Assembly (NCBI RefSeq): GCF_020829645.1
Contig: NZ_JAIVFS010000029.1
Span: 1-64,000 of the forward strand
Source: Nostoc mirabile CHAB5784
GTDB lineage: Bacteria > Cyanobacteriota > Cyanobacteriia > Cyanobacteriales > Nostocaceae
Direction: 5' to 3'
Length of the DNA stretch: 64,000 bases
A program made the position numbers and the translations under genes. Shown here one piece after another: positions 1 through 9,339 of this stretch. Within the stretch, counting starts at the first letter, position 1. Each line of letters starts with the position of its first letter. The notes under the pieces are model-generated. The model ran no database searches, was not told the DNA's origin, and worked only from the letters and a program-made list of their open reading frames with translations.

Positions 1-129
1 TCTGGAGCAGATATACTACAGAATTGTTAAAGGTCGCGGATGCTTTGAGGCTGACAAGATAATATTTTTAATCTCTAATTCCATTTGATTTGCGTTCTCT
101 CATATCGCTTTTAGTCTAAACTCCAGTAG

Positions 130-180
130 GGACTTTTGCAAGAGGTCTAACGTAAATCTTTAGACCTCTTGCAAAAGTCC
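130..180. repeat. 20-bp perfect inverted repeat
   Basis: Two perfect 20-nt arms (130-149 and 161-180) are separated by 11 nt. The arm begins GGACTTTTGCAAGAGG. Half copies of the same arm occur at 571-588, just after the tandem array, and at 25640-25660. It looks like the end of a small dispersed element rather than a terminator, because no T-run follows. Confidence 0.8.
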
Positions 181-264
181 TAGATGTTTGGGACAAGTAG
201 GTTAGAGTTGGGTAGCATTGATGACGTTGGAAAAAAGAGAGAGAGTACCGTACCTACTTCCAAA

Positions 265-537
265 CAAGTAAATGCGTACGCTCAACAAGCAAATGCGTAC
301 GCTCAACAAGCAAATGCTGTCGCTCAACAAGCAAATGCTGTCGCTCAACAAGCAAATGCTGTCGCTCAACAAGCAAATGCTGTCGCTCAACAAGCAAATG
401 CTGTCGCTCAACAAGTAAATGCTGTCGCTCAACAAGTAAATGCTGTCGCTCAACAAGCAAATGTGATCGCTCAACAAGCAAATGCTGTCGCTCAACAAGC
501 AAATGCTGTCGCTCAACAAGCAAATGCGTATGCTCAA
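265..537. repeat. 21-bp tandem array A, 13 units
   Basis: Thirteen head-to-tail 21-bp units run without a stop and would read as the heptapeptide QANAVAQ, with variants QVNAVAQ, QANAYAQ and QANVIAQ. Because 21 is a multiple of three, all frames stay open on both strands. The apparent ORF at 184-549 has no convincing ribosome-binding site, so I treat this as a repeat and not a gene. Copies of GACTTTTGCAAGAGGTCT lie on both sides (130 and 571). Confidence 0.85.
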
Positions 538-865
538 CCTGACTTTTGACGGGATGTGGAAAAGGGGATAGACTTTTGCAAGAGGTCTCTTGAACTAAGA
601 GGCTTTGGGATTTTAGCTTAAGGGACTTCCAAATAAAAAAATGTCCCAAAACTACTGATGCAAAAACCCTCTCTATTTCTTCTCTCTGTGTTCTCTGCGT
701 CTGGAGTGGTTCGTTTAATTTGGATAATTTATTTCTTGGAAGTCCCTAACTTCATGCCATTAGAATTTATAGAGTACGATCGCACCAGAGAACTAAAACC
801 TGTTATAAAAGTTCTTTGGTGCGATCGCGTGTTGTTTTTAGCTTGTTTACCCTGGAGAATTTTAT
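538..865. other. Intergenic region of small repeats
   Basis: No gene is supported here. It holds a half copy of the 130-180 inverted repeat at 571-588, a GGGACTT...GTCCC hairpin near 623-649 whose relative lies at 40032, and the hairpin at 778-826. The short ORF at 658-879 is made of a phrase common in Nostoc spacers and is not called. Confidence 0.6.
778..826. terminator. Long hairpin beyond the RTX gene
   Basis: Seventeen-nt arms starting GATCGCACCAGAGAACT pair with one mismatch across a 15-nt loop. It lies 40 nt beyond the stop of the minus-strand RTX gene, so it may end that transcript, but no clear T-run follows on that strand. Confidence 0.45.
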
Positions 866-2461
866 CTAAACAAAGGTAAACGCACTACTAGACAGATTCA
901 GATCGAGCGATACATTTTGCAAAACGCCAATCACTTCATCTGTGGCTATTACTCCAGGATCGTAAATCAGTGCAGCATCAGTCGTGCCAGTAGCAGAAGT
1001 AAAGAAGTCTAAGCTATAGAAATCCCTTGAGCCTTTGAGTTCAATAAAATCCTGATTGAAGTCAAAGTCAGTAATTAGGGCATAGTCAGACTCCCCTGTA
1101 GTCCAAGACTTACCATCATCGTAGTAGAGAAAACTACTATCCCCAAGGACGAAGGTATCGCTACCGGATGAACCAGTTAAAATATCAACTTCACCAGTGC
1201 CAAATCCCACTCCATTGACTGTAACATTGGTGTCTACTCCAATCAGGCGATCGTTACCTTCACCGCCATCAAGATAATCGTTCCCCAATCCAGCGATGAG
1301 AATGTCTGCTCCCGCTTCACCACTAATGGTGTCATTACCATTGCGGCCAAAGATGCGATCGCTACCTTCACCACCAGAGATGGAGTCGTTGTCTGCACCA
1401 CCATCAATAATGTCGTCGCCATTCCCAGCACTGATAATGTCATTACCATTGCCGCCAAAAATGCGATCGCTACCTTCACCACCAGAGATGGAGTCGATGC
1501 CTTCACCACCATCAATGTTGTCATTGTCATCTCCACCATCAATGTTGTCATTGCCAGCATCACCAAAAATCAAATCTTCACCAGTTCCTCCTTCCACTGT
1601 ATCCTGACCATTGCCGCCAGTAATTAGGTCATCGCCACTGTCACCGAAGATTTGGTCACTACCACCAAGTCCTTCCAGGACATCATTACCATCTAAACCG
1701 AAAATGATTTCACGGCGGTCAGAACCTGTCAATAGATCGTCATTTTCACTGCCTGTCAAACTGAGTGGAGGAGGAGGAGCAAAATTAACTATCTGCTCTC
1801 GTTCTTCTGAACTTATCCCTGCCAATGCATCTAACCCCAGCGATTCTAGGTCTGCTGCCTTAGCCAGTGCTGTCGCTTGGTCAGAATTCTGAGCAGCAAA
1901 ATGCATAACAATCTGGGTTTCACCAGGAGCTAAAGTGAGATTGTATGCAAAGTTAACGCCATCAACGTTCAAGGATGCAGCATCAGGTTTAAGACTTCCA
2001 TTTTCCCCTGCTATTACATGTACTACCGTAGGGTCGCCGGTACCATCAAAATCATCTGTAACTAGCCAGTTATCGTCTGTGTTAAAGACATTATCACCGC
2101 TAGAAGTGCTAACTAAAACAGTTGAACTGTCAGAACCGAGATTGGTATTGAGGCTAACTGTGTAATTGACCGTTGCAGAACTAGTATTTGTGACAATTTC
2201 GAGAAATCTAGCCCAAGACTGGTCTTCTGGCACATATATTTTCCGCTGCACTTGCACTTGATCAATGAAAACTGGCCCGATAACTACTTCTCGTCCGTTA
2301 TCCTCGGTTTGAGCAGTATTCAAGAAAAAGGAGAAGTTATTTAAACTGAGTCCACTATCATAGGCATCATTAGTGCCCTCTAAAATACTTCCATTTTCTT
2401 GGATATCCCAACTAAATCCAGAAGAATCGAATAAAACAGTAGGTAAAACAATCTCTGACAT
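866..2461 (-). CDS. RTX (hemolysin-type calcium-binding repeat) protein
   Basis: This 531-residue acidic protein has no N-terminal signal peptide. Residues 1 to about 225 look like a beta-rich domain I cannot name. From about 235 to 435 it carries many glycine/aspartate nonapeptides of the GGxGxDxIx type (GGEGSDRIF, GGNGNDIIS), which fold into a calcium-filled beta roll. A C-terminal segment of about 95 residues follows. RTX proteins are usually exported by type I secretion using a C-terminal signal, which fits the missing signal peptide, but no ABC exporter is nearby. AAGGAG lies just upstream of the ATG. The substrate or role is unknown; RTX domains occur in adhesins, hydrolases and surface proteins. 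Confidence 0.85.
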   Translation of the reverse strand: MSEIVLPTVLFDSSGFSWDIQENGSILEGTNDAYDSGLSLNNFSFFLNTAQTEDNGREVVIGPVFIDQVQVQRKIYVPEDQSWARFLEIVTNTSSATVNYTVSLNTNLGSDSSTVLVSTSSGDNVFNTDDNWLVTDDFDGTGDPTVVHVIAGENGSLKPDAASLNVDGVNFAYNLTLAPGETQIVMHFAAQNSDQATALAKAADLESLGLDALAGISSEEREQIVNFAPPPPLSLTGSENDDLLTGSDRREIIFGLDGNDVLEGLGGSDQIFGDSGDDLITGGNGQDTVEGGTGEDLIFGDAGNDNIDGGDDNDNIDGGEGIDSISGGEGSDRIFGGNGNDIISAGNGDDIIDGGADNDSISGGEGSDRIFGRNGNDTISGEAGADILIAGLGNDYLDGGEGNDRLIGVDTNVTVNGVGFGTGEVDILTGSSGSDTFVLGDSSFLYYDDGKSWTTGESDYALITDFDFNQDFIELKGSRDFYSLDFFTSATGTTDAALIYDPGVIATDEVIGVLQNVSLDLNLSSSAFTFV

Positions 2462-2646
2462 ATTTTGCTCCTTGTTTTTGTTCAGTAAATTTTCTGTATT
2501 GTGGACAAGTGGTACGCTCGATTAGCGTAAATCTTTGAGAGCGCAGACTTTTCGGTACTAGTATGAAGAGTAAGCGCTCAGGGCGGTAATGAGAGAATAA
2601 GGCTTTCAGGCGATCAAATCAGTTGATTTAGCCTCCTGCGTTCAAA

Positions 2647-2863
2647 CTTAGTACAGCTTTGCGTAAAATCGTAGCGTTGTTAATGCAAGGGGACGCATTA
2701 GCATTGTCAGCCGATGCATTAGCATTGTCAGCCGATGCATTAGCATTGTCAGCCGATGCATTGGCATTGTCAGCCGATGCATTGGCATTGTCAGCCGATG
2801 CATTGGCATTGCAGGGTATTGCCAAATTTAATTTGCTACGAATTAATGAAATGCTGTACTTAG
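2647..2863. mobile_element. MITE-like element with internal 21-bp array (copy 1)
   Basis: The 217-bp element has imperfect 30-bp terminal inverted repeats: left CTTAGTACAGCTTTGCGTAA (2647-), and right, read inward, CTAAGTACAGCATTTCATTA (from 2863). The inner ends share TCGTAGC. Between them are five full and one partial unit of a 21-bp repeat (2695 to about 2812; heptapeptide ALALSAD if read). An inverted second copy lies at 33878-34168. There is no transposase, so any movement would need help in trans. Confidence 0.75.
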
Positions 2864-3285
2864 GGACTTAACAGTTTGTTCGCTATACCGCGAACTGTTA
2901 TCTGAACCTAATTAAACTAGATTTAATCTGATCAATCAAGGCCAATTTCAGATCATTATCTAACTGAACTAAATTTGAGATTGACAAAAATCTGGCAATG
3001 TGAATTAGCAAAATAACTCTCATCGCTTCGTCAGGGGTCATTTCCCCAAGCTTTTAGCCCCCAACCAAGAGCTTCTTCGTTGAGATAAAAGCGTTTTGGG
3101 CTTTAGTTTAACTCCGTGCCATGCGATGATGAATTTTATCTAGCAAGAGTAATAAAAACTTGTTGATATTTATAACATCCACACGTAATAAGTGAATTAA
3201 AAATCAGGTAAACTCAAGCAGCAAAAGCTTTGTTGTCTTTCGGGGAAGTAATTAACAGGCACAGCACCTTGGGAGCAAAACCGTT
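2864..3285. other. Upstream region of the sigma-like/CHAT operon
   Basis: No gene is seen. It presumably holds the promoter of the three-gene operon that follows. I could not pick a convincing promoter. GGGAG at 3271 is the likely ribosome-binding site for the GTG at 3286. Confidence 0.5.
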
Positions 3286-3975
3286 GTGGATGAACAACTT
3301 AAAAAACTGATTGATGAGGTATGCTGCTACCCAGACCCCAGTCTAGAAAGGCAGAAAGCATTAAATAGATTGCTGATGGTCATTCAACAACTCCCTGGCA
3401 TTTATAAGTCTGGACACCAAGACTATTTAGAAGCCTTAAATCAAACTTGGGAATGGGTAAGCCGGAAGATTTGCGAGTTTGAAGCGCGATCGCCTTCTTT
3501 CCAACAAAGCCTAGTAATCTGGATTAATGGCTATCTCAAGTGGCGCATTAAAGATTTATATATACCAGATAGTAATTATACCATCAGTTTGGACAGGCTT
3601 ATCCGTAACGATGAGGGTGACGAAACAAGCCTGCTAAATATTTTGCCAGACCGTCAGTCACAAACTATTTCTTTAGATTTGCTGGATATCAAAATTGCCC
3701 AAATCCAAGAAACTGAGCGCCAATGCCTTGGTAAACGCATCTGGCAATATATTGAGCAAGACGAAGAGGGTAAATTAACAGCTAGTCATCCCCGCAAAAA
3801 TCCAGAATGCCATTGTCATTTATTGGCAATGCGCTTACTTCTGGAACAACCACCTCATAAAATCGCTGATATTGCTAGAGAGTTAAATATAAGCAATCAA
3901 ACTCTCTACTCCCACTGGAAGAAAAATTGTCTTCCCCTGTTAAAAGAAATCGGTATGAATTTCGGATCTGACTAA
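3286..3975 (+). CDS. Sigma-70-like transcription factor (ECF-type HTH)
   Basis: This 229-residue protein starts at GTG, with GGGAG about 10 nt upstream. The middle (about residues 75-125) resembles a sigma region 2 core. The C-terminus (about 195-223, HKIADIARELNISNQTLYSHWKK) is a clear helix-turn-helix of the sigma region 4 type. The next gene starts inside this stop codon (TAATG), so translation is coupled. In cyanobacteria such sigma-like proteins recur beside DUF1822 and CHAT-domain genes; I take it to be the transcriptional arm of that set, by inference. It could bind DNA without being a true sigma factor. Confidence 0.75.
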   Translation: MDEQLKKLIDEVCCYPDPSLERQKALNRLLMVIQQLPGIYKSGHQDYLEALNQTWEWVSRKICEFEARSPSFQQSLVIWINGYLKWRIKDLYIPDSNYTISLDRLIRNDEGDETSLLNILPDRQSQTISLDLLDIKIAQIQETERQCLGKRIWQYIEQDEEGKLTASHPRKNPECHCHLLAMRLLLEQPPHKIADIARELNISNQTLYSHWKKNCLPLLKEIGMNFGSD

Positions 3976-4880
3976 TGGCTAACACACAACCACATATTTT
4001 AAGCGTCCCTCTCCCCCAAAATGCCCACCGTTGGGCTGAGGAATTTGCCAGGCAGCAAGATAACCCCCTAAAGGGAAAACAAGTTTATCTGAATACTTTG
4101 GCTGTTTATGCCGTTCACAGTTATCTCAAATGGCTGAACGTTGAGACAGCACTAAATCAAGGCGACAGTTGGCATCGTGGTTTAAGAGCAATTTTTGATG
4201 TTGCTGATTTAGTCTTGCCTGGTGTTGGTAAGGTTGAATGTCGTCCAGTGTTACCGGGTGAGGTTGCTATAGTCTTGCCTCCAACTATGACACAAGAGCG
4301 CATTGGTTATGTAGGAGTTCAGTTTAGTCAACAATTAGATTATGTAGAATTACTGGGATTTGTTCCAGCAAGGGAGATGGCTGAATCACCAGCAATACTG
4401 CAAATAACACAACTGCAATCCTTTGATCCTCTTTTCGAGATTATACAGATGCGAACGCTATTAATAAATCTGCGTCAATGGCTTACGGGAATATTCCAGC
4501 CAGATTGGCAACCCCCAGAGTTAGTGTTTGCTAACAATTTCAGAAGCAGTAGCACAATGACTCGCCCTTCAACTAACTCCATCAGTCGGGCAAAGGTGAT
4601 TAATTTGGAAAGCCAAGTACTGTTATTAATGCAGTTAACTCCCACAGATAGCGAAGTTTTTAATATTCGCCTACGAATTTATCCGGGTAATGATTCTATT
4701 CATCTACCACCAGATTTACAACTGATTGTCCTTGATGAAGCCGGAAACACTGGCATGGAAGCGCAAGCAAGAAGTGCAGATGATTGGATGCAACTAGAGT
4801 TTAGCTGCCAGCACGAGGAAAAATTCAGTGTCAAGATAGGGTTAGGGGAAACAAGTCTGATGGAAGAGTTTGTTGTTTAA
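3975..4880 (+). CDS. DUF1822 family protein
   Basis: The 301-residue protein overlaps the upstream stop by one base (TAATG). The start LSVPLPQNAHRWAEEFARQQ and the segment YLNTLAVYAVHSYLKWL are the signature of the cyanobacterial DUF1822 family. It has no signal peptide or membrane span. About 190 residues form the conserved N-terminal part, and residues 205-301 look like a beta-rich C-terminal domain. Its biochemical role is not known. Conserved linkage with a sigma-like factor and a CHAT protein suggests that it couples the two. Confidence 0.8.
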   Translation: MANTQPHILSVPLPQNAHRWAEEFARQQDNPLKGKQVYLNTLAVYAVHSYLKWLNVETALNQGDSWHRGLRAIFDVADLVLPGVGKVECRPVLPGEVAIVLPPTMTQERIGYVGVQFSQQLDYVELLGFVPAREMAESPAILQITQLQSFDPLFEIIQMRTLLINLRQWLTGIFQPDWQPPELVFANNFRSSSTMTRPSTNSISRAKVINLESQVLLLMQLTPTDSEVFNIRLRIYPGNDSIHLPPDLQLIVLDEAGNTGMEAQARSADDWMQLEFSCQHEEKFSVKIGLGETSLMEEFVV

Positions 4881-4901
4881 GACAAACAAAAGGAGACAGG
4901 A

Positions 4902-7037
4902 ATGGCAATCATCAAGTTGAAGCTCAGACGCAATTCAACAGATGGATTTTTGGTAATTCTAACAGCGAAGAACTTGGATGAAGAAACAGAAGGATTTTTG
5001 CCTCCATTACCACCAAATTTAGAATCATCCTTTAATGAATGGCAATCAGCTTATCGTCAAATCGAAGCTGTACGCTCTTGTGTTGCTCCCGCACCAGGGT
5101 TACGTCTTACACCCAAAAGTGTGACGATTCATTCTCACGGGGAACACACCGGAGCAGTCAAAGATTATCTGAATCAATGGCTCAACTCTGGAGATAGCAG
5201 GTGGCAACCAATCCGGGATAGATTAATTGCGATCGCTCAACAATTACATGAGTCAAATGATGAGATTCGTGTGATCATTGATGCTAAAGATATTGATTTA
5301 CGCCGCCTTCCTTGGCAAGCATGGAATTTATTAGAAGAACACTATCCCAACGCCGAAGTTGCCCTCAGTGCGCCCAAAAGCTCCAATACTAAGATAAATA
5401 AACTAGTTCCTAAAAGTACAAAAGTCAGAATTTTAGTTGCTGTGGGCAGAAGTGACGGCATTAATACAAAAGATGACTTAAAAGTAATTCAAGACTTAGA
5501 GACAGATGGGGTAGAAGTACGCTGTTTAATTAAGCCTAGCCGCCGGGATTTGTGTGATGCTCTTTGGGATGAACAAGGCTACCATATTTTCGTTTTTACG
5601 GGACATAGTGGAAGTCAAGAAGATGGGCAGATAGGTTGGATTGAACTTAATGATGAAGAGAGTTTGACTATTGAGGAATTTAAGGAGGCTTTGAAGCAAG
5701 CTATTGATAAAGGATTACAGTTAGCAATTTTTAATTCTTGTGATGGTTTAGGATTAGCTAACCAACTTGCCCAAATACATTTACCTCAAGTTATTATCAT
5801 GCGGGAACCTGTACCAGACCCCGTAGCAGTAGATTTTTTAAGGTACTTTTTCCAAGAATTTACTCATAATAATAAGTCATTATTTACTTCTGTAAAAAAA
5901 GCCCGCAAACGCCTAGAACATTTTAAGTCTGATTATCCAGGTGCAATTTGGTTGCCAACAATTTGTATTGAAGCTAATGTTGAACCATTGACTTGGCAAG
6001 GATTGCGCGGAGGTTCTCCGGCAAAGCCGACTCCAATCAAGCCAGAGGATTCAACTCATGAACGAAAGAAAAATATCAAGCCGTGGTTATTAATTGGTTT
6101 GCTTGGTGTAGTTGTTAGTGGCGGTGTAGCCTATTTAGTTGGGAAAAAAGTCAACTCCGATTTTAGTTCGGTAACTGCTCCCGAAGGAACATGGTTTTAT
6201 GGTGGTAGCACATCTTGGGCACCAATTCGGCAACGTGTAGATCCTGAAATCAAAAAAGCACATCCGCAGTTTGAATTACGTTATACCGATGCGATTAATG
6301 CTACACCAGGTTCTGGTACGGGAATTCGGATGTTGTTGTCAGGACAACTTACCTTTTCGCAATCCTCCCGCCCGATCGCAGACAGAGAGTATCAACAAGC
6401 TCAACAACGGGGCTTGAGTCTGAAACAAATTCCAGTGGTTTTGGAAGGATTAGCGATCGCTGTTCACCCCACTCTGCAAATTCCAGGGCTAACCTTGGGG
6501 CAAATCAAAGATATTTACACTGGTAAAATAACTAACTGGAATCAGGTTGGCGGCCCTAACCTAAAAATTACTGCTTACTCCCGTCGCGTTGAAGACGGCG
6601 GCACTGTAGAGTTCTTAGTTGACAATGTTCTCGGTAAAGAAAAACTAGGAGGTAACGTAGTATACGTCTACGATACAACAGATGGACTGAGAAAATTAGC
6701 AAGTGATCGCGGTGGCATTTACTACGCTTCGGCTCCAGAAGTTGTCCCCCAATGTCAGATTAAACCATTGCCAATCGCCAAACAAGGGAACAATTTTGTA
6801 GCCCCTTATGCAGAACCTTTGATTAAAGCCGATCAATGTCCGAATCAACGCAACAAGTTAAACATCGATGCTTTCAAAAAAGGTCAGTATCCAATTACAC
6901 GCCAGATGTTTGTCATAGTTAAGCAGAATAATAATAACAGTTTAGAACAACAAGCGGGCGAGGCATACGCCAAAATGCTACTAACAAATCAGGGACAAAA
7001 ACTGATGAATGAAGCTGGATTTGTGCGTATCCGTTGA
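4902..7037 (+). CDS. CHAT protease-like domain fused to a PstS-like phosphate-binding domain
   Basis: The 711-residue protein has three parts. Residues about 105-360 form a CHAT (caspase-like) domain with the expected His235 in FTGHSG and Cys280 in FNSCDG. Residues 395-414 are a single hydrophobic helix. Residues about 428-711 resemble a type 2 periplasmic phosphate-binding protein (GGSTSWAPIRQ, GSGTGIRMLLSGQLTFSQSS, ITAYSRRVEDGGTVEF). The likely topology is a cytoplasmic protease domain and an outside ligand sensor. It is third in the operon, 21 nt after DUF1822, with AAAGGAGA before the ATG. Phosphate as ligand is inferred from fold only. Confidence 0.85.
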   Translation: MAIIKLKLRRNSTDGFLVILTAKNLDEETEGFLPPLPPNLESSFNEWQSAYRQIEAVRSCVAPAPGLRLTPKSVTIHSHGEHTGAVKDYLNQWLNSGDSRWQPIRDRLIAIAQQLHESNDEIRVIIDAKDIDLRRLPWQAWNLLEEHYPNAEVALSAPKSSNTKINKLVPKSTKVRILVAVGRSDGINTKDDLKVIQDLETDGVEVRCLIKPSRRDLCDALWDEQGYHIFVFTGHSGSQEDGQIGWIELNDEESLTIEEFKEALKQAIDKGLQLAIFNSCDGLGLANQLAQIHLPQVIIMREPVPDPVAVDFLRYFFQEFTHNNKSLFTSVKKARKRLEHFKSDYPGAIWLPTICIEANVEPLTWQGLRGGSPAKPTPIKPEDSTHERKKNIKPWLLIGLLGVVVSGGVAYLVGKKVNSDFSSVTAPEGTWFYGGSTSWAPIRQRVDPEIKKAHPQFELRYTDAINATPGSGTGIRMLLSGQLTFSQSSRPIADREYQQAQQRGLSLKQIPVVLEGLAIAVHPTLQIPGLTLGQIKDIYTGKITNWNQVGGPNLKITAYSRRVEDGGTVEFLVDNVLGKEKLGGNVVYVYDTTDGLRKLASDRGGIYYASAPEVVPQCQIKPLPIAKQGNNFVAPYAEPLIKADQCPNQRNKLNIDAFKKGQYPITRQMFVIVKQNNNNSLEQQAGEAYAKMLLTNQGQKLMNEAGFVRIR

Positions 7038-7103
7038 ACAAGAAGCAAGGGAGCAGGGGGCAGGGGGCAGGGAGCAGGGGGAGCAGGGGGAGCAGGGGAG
7101 GCA

Positions 7104-7376
7104 AGTATAAAAGACTCGCTCACGAGTATAAAAGACTCGCTCACGAGTATCAAAGACTCGCTCACGAGTATCAAAGACTCGCTCACGAGTATCAAAGACT
7201 CGCTCACGAGTATCAAAGACTCGCTCACGAGTATAAAAGACTCGCTCACGAGTATAAAAGACTCATTCACGAGTATAAAAGACTCATTCACGAGTATAAA
7301 AGACTCGCTCACGAGTATAAAAGACTCGCTCACGAGTATAAAAGACTCATTCACGAGTATAAAAGACTCGTCCACA
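7104..7376. repeat. 21-bp tandem array B, 13 units
   Basis: Thirteen 21-bp units contain the short inverted repeat ACTCG-CTCA-CGAGT, and would read YKRLAHE on the plus strand. Variant units with GACTCATTCACGAGTA occur inside. The first units of array 26405-26727 are of this same variant type, so the two arrays are related. A G-rich 7-bp-type repeat (GGGGCAG) precedes it at 7051-7100. No ribosome-binding site or protein family supports translation. Confidence 0.85.
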
Positions 7377-7412
7377 AATCTTACAGCTATTTTCAGGTAA
7401 ATAGACTACGCG

Positions 7413-7656
7413 GTAGGGGCACAGCATTGCTCATAGGTGTCAACTTAAGCTAAAAATAGCTTAACTGCTGGGCTGACTCAACCGCCTTGAACTAAAGTTC
7501 AAGACTAATAGCTAAAGTCATCTAAAGATGACTAAAGATTGTTGGGGAATTTAGTCATCTTTTAGATGACTTTTACTATTAGCAAGGAACTTCAGTTCCT
7601 TGCGGGACACAGCTTTTACGTTAAGTTGACACCAATGAGCATTGCTGTGCCCCTAC
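7413..7656. mobile_element. 244-bp MITE with 36-bp terminal inverted repeats (copy 1)
   Basis: The left terminus (7413-7448, GTAGGGGCACAGCATTGC...) and right terminus (7621-7656) pair over 36 nt with two mismatches. The interior carries the double-hairpin module, with stems at 7516-7533 and 7553-7571, both of the type AGTCATCT..AGATGACT. A second element of exactly 244 bp with the same ends lies at 15100-15343. It encodes nothing. Confidence 0.85.
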
Positions 7657-7810
7657 GACAGATGTGGTTCAAATACATGAAAACTGCTGTAATTTAACTG
7701 CGCCTTCCTTGGAGACTCACGTTAAATTACAATTACAAATTATTCTCCCCTGCTCCCCCTGCCCCCTTCCCCCTGCCTCTTCGTTGAGTAGCGATTTTGT
7801 CTACGGTTCC

Positions 7811-7842
7811 CTAAAAAGAAAGTGACTCTGAAACTCAGAGCC
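7811..7842 (-). terminator. Rho-independent terminator of gnd
   Basis: On the minus strand a hairpin of GGCTCTGA-GTT-TCAGAGTC type is followed by a T-rich stretch (CTTTCTTTTTAG). It lies about 65 nt beyond the gnd stop codon. Confidence 0.75.
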
Positions 7843-7908
7843 ACCCTTAAAACTGTATTCTGAAACTTTTTAATTTTTCACAATATCCTGATGTAGATGT
7901 GTGAAAAT

Positions 7909-9339
7909 TTACTTCTTAGCTTCAGCAATGGGTACCCATTCAGTGTGGAAACTTCCGGGCTTATCAAGACGCAGGTAAGTATGTGCGCCGAAGTAGTCGC
8001 GTTGTGCTTGAGTTAGATTTTGGGGCAAGCGATCGCGGCGATAGCTGTCAAAATAATCCAAGGATGCGCTAAATGCGGGTACTGGAATTCCCAGTGTTGC
8101 AGCTGTCGCAATCACTTCCCGCCAAGCAGTCTGTCTGTCGAGAATTGTCTGCTTAAATTCGGGAGCTAACAGCAAGTTAGGCAAAGCTGGATTTTCGCTA
8201 AAAGCCTTCTTAATCTTATTCAAAAAGCGAGCGCGAATAATACAACCACCTTTCCAAATCCGCGCCATTTCGCCCAAATCCAAATTCCAGTTATATGTTT
8301 TTGAAGCTGTGGATAGCAACGCCATCCCTTGAGAATAAGAACAGATTTTTGAGCAATAGAGAGCATCGCGTACTTTATTGATAAAGTCCTTAGTTTGCCC
8401 ATCATACTTGCCACTGGGGCCTGTAAGGACTTTAGATGCTGCAACCCGCTCCTCTTTAATAGAAGAGATAATCCGGGCATTAACTGCTGCTGTAATTGTA
8501 GGAATAGAGACTCCCAATTCCAATGCAGTTTGCACAGTCCAGCGTCCAGTTCCCTTTTGACCTGCTGCGTCAACAATCAAATCCACCAGGGGTAGATTTG
8601 TTTCTGGGTCAAGATATGGGAAGATATTCTTCGTAATCTCAATCAAAAATGAATCGAGTTCATCGGTGGTGTTCCATTCAGCAAACACCTCATGTAGCTG
8701 ATTATGGTCTAATCCCGCGACATTTTTCAGCAAGTCGTAGGCTTCAGCAATTAGCTGCATATCGCCATACTCAATGCCGTTGTGTACCATTTTGACATAA
8801 TGGCCAGAACCACCAGGGCCAATGTAGGTTACACAAGGGCCATCATCGACTTGGGCAGCAATTTTGTTGAAAATTGGCGATAGAAACTCGTAAGAGCTTG
8901 TTGTACCTCCAGGCATCAGTGAAGGCCCATTTAGCGCTCCTTCTTCACCGCCACTGACACCCATACCAAGATACCGAAGCCCTGCGGGTTCTAATTCCTG
9001 AGTGCGTCGTTCCGTATCTTCAAACCAAGAGTTGCCACCGTCGATAATGATATCGCCTTCTTCTAACAAGGGTTTGAGTTGAGCAATCACCGCATCCACT
9101 GGCTTACCAGCTTGCACCATTACTAGAATTTTGCGGGGACGTTCCAATAAGGCAACGAATTCTTCCAGGTTAAAGGCGGCTTTGACGTTCCGTCCTGGTG
9201 CACGCTGCGCCATAAACGCATCCGTTTTTTCTCGGGAGCGGTTGTAAACTGCAATTGGGAAGCCATTGCGCTCCACGTTTAGAGCGATGTTCTCACCCAT
9301 AACGGCTAATCCAATCACACCAAAGCTTTGTAGTGTCAT
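7909..9339 (-). CDS. gnd: 6-phosphogluconate dehydrogenase (decarboxylating)
   Basis: This cytoplasmic enzyme oxidises 6-phosphogluconate to ribulose 5-phosphate, CO2 and NADPH in the oxidative pentose phosphate pathway, a major source of reductant at night and in heterocysts. I chose the ATG at 9339, which gives 476 residues, the family length, and starts MTLQSFGVIGLAVMGENIAL with the GxGxMG-type nucleotide-binding fold. The open frame runs 34 codons further upstream without family similarity. Other hallmarks are IIDGGNSW, LGMGVSGGEEGALNGPSLMP and the GTGRWT segment. It appears monocistronic, with its own terminator. Confidence 0.95.
   Translation of the reverse strand: MTLQSFGVIGLAVMGENIALNVERNGFPIAVYNRSREKTDAFMAQRAPGRNVKAAFNLEEFVALLERPRKILVMVQAGKPVDAVIAQLKPLLEEGDIIIDGGNSWFEDTERRTQELEPAGLRYLGMGVSGGEEGALNGPSLMPGGTTSSYEFLSPIFNKIAAQVDDGPCVTYIGPGGSGHYVKMVHNGIEYGDMQLIAEAYDLLKNVAGLDHNQLHEVFAEWNTTDELDSFLIEITKNIFPYLDPETNLPLVDLIVDAAGQKGTGRWTVQTALELGVSIPTITAAVNARIISSIKEERVAASKVLTGPSGKYDGQTKDFINKVRDALYCSKICSYSQGMALLSTASKTYNWNLDLGEMARIWKGGCIIRARFLNKIKKAFSENPALPNLLLAPEFKQTILDRQTAWREVIATAATLGIPVPAFSASLDYFDSYRRDRLPQNLTQAQRDYFGAHTYLRLDKPGSFHTEWVPIAEAKK

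Noticed and set aside
184..549. ORF of 121 codons made of QANAVAQ repeats (and opposite-strand ORFs)
   Set aside because: The frame is open only because the array period is 21 bp; no ribosome-binding site or family. The same applies to ORFs in the arrays at 2628-2871, 6989-7453, 26377-26731 and 33878-34181.
658..879. 73-codon plus-strand ORF
   Set aside because: Overlaps spacer repeats and a hairpin and the end of the RTX gene; sequence is typical Nostoc spacer text.
1296..2165. Plus-strand ORFs antisense to the RTX gene
   Set aside because: Shadows of the repetitive glycine/aspartate codons.
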